A DNA stretch of 8,079 nt from an uncultured Leucothrix sp. (GTDB lineage Bacteria > Pseudomonadota > Gammaproteobacteria > Thiotrichales > Thiotrichaceae). The position numbers and the translations under genes are program-made. The notes beneath the pieces are model-generated. The model saw only the letters and a program-made list of their open reading frames with translations. It made no database searches and was not told the DNA's origin. Positions 6,780 to 8,079 of this stretch are shown here, piece after piece (positions within the stretch are counted from its first letter, which is position 1; every line of letters starts with the position of its first letter). The stretch is from NCBI GenBank assembly GCA_938004025.1, contig CALKXC010000034.1, forward strand, positions 1 through 8,079, written 5' to 3'.

Positions 6780-6792
6780 GTGATGTGATCAC
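6780..6792. promoter_or_regulatory. GTGAT-N3-ATCAC palindrome, possible operator
   Basis: The perfect dyad GTGAT-GTG-ATCAC lies upstream of the excisionase remnant. A repressor site is possible. The nearby TGTGA and TCACA half-sites are 13 nt apart, not 6, so a CRP site is not supported. Confidence 0.3.
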
Positions 6793-6830
6793 GCAATTCA
6801 ATCACAGATACAATAATTGAGTATTATTTC

Positions 6831-6849
6831 ACCGGACTGAGGTTCCGGT
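6831..6849. repeat. ACCGGA/TCCGGT hairpin
   Basis: A perfect 6-bp inverted repeat with a 7-nt loop (ACCGGA at 6831-6836, TCCGGT at 6844-6849). No T-run follows on either strand. It lies in the control region before the excisionase remnant and may be an operator or a structured leader. Confidence 0.35.
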
Positions 6850-6880
6850 ATGTGCATCACATTTTAATAATAACCTAAGC

Positions 6881-7188
6881 GTGGACATGGTGGATTCAAC
6901 CGGTCATCGCAACACCTCTAAGATAACAATCAACTTAGAGGTAATCAATAATGCCAATAGGAGAAAATCTCAGCGCAGGAGAGATAGCACTGTAATCCCC
7001 CCATTTAGCATTGGATATTTATATTTGGATTTGATTATTAATGGGTGGATTACCCCTCAACTTCTCAGGATGAGTCAAAGCCCCCTAAGTCAGAAGGCTC
7101 GTGCTGGAACTATCAAAGCTGCGAAACCGGGCAAGCGTTGGTCTTTCTCTAAGAGGACTTAATCGAACACATCAGATCACTGTATCGA
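6881..7188 (+). pseudogene. Excisionase-like HTH protein, frameshifted
   Basis: From about 7043 the frame reads like a small HTH excisionase/MerR-type DNA-binding protein. The recognition-helix and wing region includes RMSQSPLSQKARAGTIKAAK followed by PGKRWSF, the usual AG-x-I-xxA-K-x-GKRW core. The frame then stops at TAA 7160-7162, but reading on in another frame from 7153 gives EDLIEHIRSLYR, the tail normally following GKRW-F in such proteins. A single-base deletion near 7147-7152 explains both halves. The first helix also looks about four residues short (ITPQLLRMS). The open frame begins at ATG 6881, but residues before about 54 resemble nothing known, so that start is doubtful. In related elements this protein directs excision with the integrase, which follows about 50 nt later. 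Product identity is from remembered family pattern; the frameshift is inferred. Confidence 0.6.
6914..6942. repeat. 9-bp perfect inverted repeat with 11-nt spacer
   Basis: ACCTCTAAG (6914-6922) and CTTAGAGGT (6934-6942) are exact reverse complements. The centre-to-centre distance is 20 bp, about two helical turns, which would suit a dimeric regulator or excisionase arms. It lies upstream of the recognisable part of the excisionase remnant, so an operator or recombination-accessory site is plausible. Confidence 0.4.
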
Positions 7189-7238
7189 GTCAAAGCACCT
7201 CTATTACCACTAGACACCGGCTTAGGAATTAATAGGTC

Positions 7239-7940
7239 ATGTCAATCTACAAACCAGGCACGACCTGGTGGACCTGCTTCACGTCACCTAAGGGAGAAAG
7301 AATACGGCGCTCTGCTCGGACTAAAGACAAAAAACAAGCACAAGAATTCGAAGACCGATTAAAAGCTGAGCTATGGCGTGTCCAGCATTTGGGAGACAAG
7401 CCGCGCCGCACATGGCAAGAAGCTGTTGTTCGCTGGTAAAGTAATACCGAGCACAAGGCAGACCATAGCAAGGACATAGCTAAGCTTCGCTGGCTTGACG
7501 ATTTCCTCGCACATTTATATCTGGATGAAATTGACCGAGACGTTGTAGATCATATTGGTGAAACTAAGCGCAAAGAATCCAGCGCATCAACCGCCAATCG
7601 AAATCTCGCTGTCATTAGAGCGATATTGATCATATCGCGCGACGAATGGGATTGGATAGACAAAGCCCCAAAAGTAAGACTCTTCAAAGAACCCAAAAAG
7701 CGCGTTCGTTGGATTACTCACGAGCAGGCTAAAACTCTTTTGTCTGAGCTGCCAACTCACCTGGCAGATATGGCGAAGTTTTCCTTGAACACTGGGCTTC
7801 GACAATCCAACGTAAGCTATCTAAAGTGGGACCAGATTTCTCTCGAACGTCGTTTAGCCTAGATTCACGCGGAGGACTCGAAGAACGCCAAGGCGCTTGC
7901 AGTGCCTTCAAATCAGGGCGCAATGTCCGTGCTTAACAGA
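7239..7940 (+). pseudogene. Tyrosine-recombinase integrase, two stops and truncated
   Basis: This was a phage/island integrase of the tyrosine recombinase family, normally about 330-370 aa. The N-terminus (MSIYKPGTTWWTCF, then GERIRRSARTKDKKQAQEFE) is the beta-strand arm-binding domain. The core-binding domain follows (KDIAKLRWLDDF, then STANRNLAVIRAIL), then the start of the catalytic domain with the first catalytic arginine in NTGLRQSNV (codon 188, 7800-7802). One continuous frame is broken by TAA at 7437-7439 (codon 67, probably from TTA) and TAG at 7860-7862 (codon 208, probably from TGG). Homology ends at about 7940, where an IS21-like end begins, so the later catalytic His/Arg and the tyrosine are absent. 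ATG 7239 is preceded by TAGGA at about 7223-7227. With the tRNA-Phe fragment it defines the island; it can no longer act. Confidence 0.88.
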
Positions 7941-8079
7941 TGCGTATTCCGGCCTAATCTGGCCACCCATTCTGGAACTAAGTGGCCAGGCGTTCTGTTT
8001 TTATCTGGCCAGTGATTCTGGAATTAAATGGCCACTTTTGGCGTCTGCGCCAGAATAAGTGGCCACTTTCCAGAATCAC
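7941..8079. mobile_element. Terminal end of an IS21-like insertion sequence
   Basis: Integrase coding ends at 7940 and a new sequence starts with TGCGTATTCCGG, followed by repeated TTCTGG...GTGGCCAC units reaching the window end. Multiple terminal repeats with GGCCAC and TTCTGGAA cores and a TG start are typical of the ends of IS21-family (istA/istB) elements, where they bind the transposase. No transposase gene lies within the window, so the family call depends on the end repeats alone. The insertion removed the catalytic half of the integrase. The exact boundary and any target duplication cannot be set without the other end. Confidence 0.6.
7946..8066 (+). repeat. Five direct repeat units, 23-bp period
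   Basis: Units of 21 bp start at 7946, 7969, 7992, 8015 and 8046. The first four are spaced exactly 23 bp apart, and the fifth is offset by 31. Each ends in TGGCCAC or TGGCCAG and most begin ATTCTGGAA or a variant. Unit 3 is the most diverged (GTTCTGTTTTTATC start). A partial further unit (TTTCCAGAATCAC) starts at 8067. The period is close to two helical turns, so all copies face one side of the DNA, as fits transposase binding sites. Confidence 0.75.

Larger units (their letters stand above)
6703..7040. other. Non-coding, hairpin-rich region between operon and excisionase remnant
   Basis: No gene is supported here, although a frame opens at ATG 6881. The stretch is AT-rich and packed with inverted repeats: TAAATA-AAA-TATTTA at 6700-6714, overlapping hairpins at 6727-6766, the palindrome GTGAT-GTG-ATCAC at 6780-6792, ACCGGA/TCCGGT at 6831-6849, and a 9-bp repeat at 6914-6942. 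It probably contains the operon's 3' end and control sites for the excisionase/integrase genes. Confidence 0.5.

Noticed and set aside
6785..6806. CRP-like TGTGA...TCACA
   Set aside because: The half-sites are 13 nt apart instead of 6.
7946..8066. Repeats considered as a CRISPR array
   Set aside because: Spacers are only 2 nt, units are degenerate and there are no cas genes; the pattern fits transposon end repeats.

Overview
The window reads as a decayed, integrase-associated genomic island from a gammaproteobacterium. That placement is an inference. It rests on the Gammaproteobacteria-style tRNA-Phe fragment, the HTH excisionase/tyrosine integrase pair, moderate base composition, strong AGGAG-type ribosome binding sites, and Sec and Tat signal peptides. 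No rRNA, CRISPR array or complete tRNA gene is present.

Layout: (1) 1-141 is a presumed junction with a tRNA-Phe 3' fragment on the minus strand (94-141), which looks like an attachment site. (2) 142-556 is non-coding apart from a possible terminator. (3) 557-2590, minus strand, encodes one large P-loop NTPase of 677 aa. (4) 2591-2803 is a divergent intergenic region. (5) 2804-6628, plus strand, is a compact operon of five genes: a four-helix membrane protein resembling DUF4407, a soluble helical protein, a Sec-exported protein with two cysteine pairs, a very basic Tat-exported protein, and a small very acidic protein overlapping it. A 25-codon ORF coupled by ATGA may follow. (6) 6703-7040 is non-coding and rich in hairpins and inverted repeats. 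(7) 7043-7188 is a frameshifted excisionase-like HTH gene. (8) 7239-7940 is a tyrosine integrase with two in-frame stops. (9) 7941-8079 is the end of an IS21-like element, a 23-bp periodic repeat array that cuts off the integrase.

How it fits together: the tRNA fragment lies at the left and the integrase at the right. The fragment's orientation predicts an intact minus-strand tRNA-Phe to the right of the window, next to the integrase. The cargo would then be the NTPase plus the five-gene operon. With excisionase and integrase both broken, the island is probably fixed in place while the cargo frames stay intact. The most interesting part is the operon: a membrane protein with a large coiled-coil extracytoplasmic domain, two proteins exported by different routes, and a basic/acidic overlapping gene pair resembling an effector and its immunity or antidote protein. 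I do not recognise this set as a named system; the function is a hypothesis.
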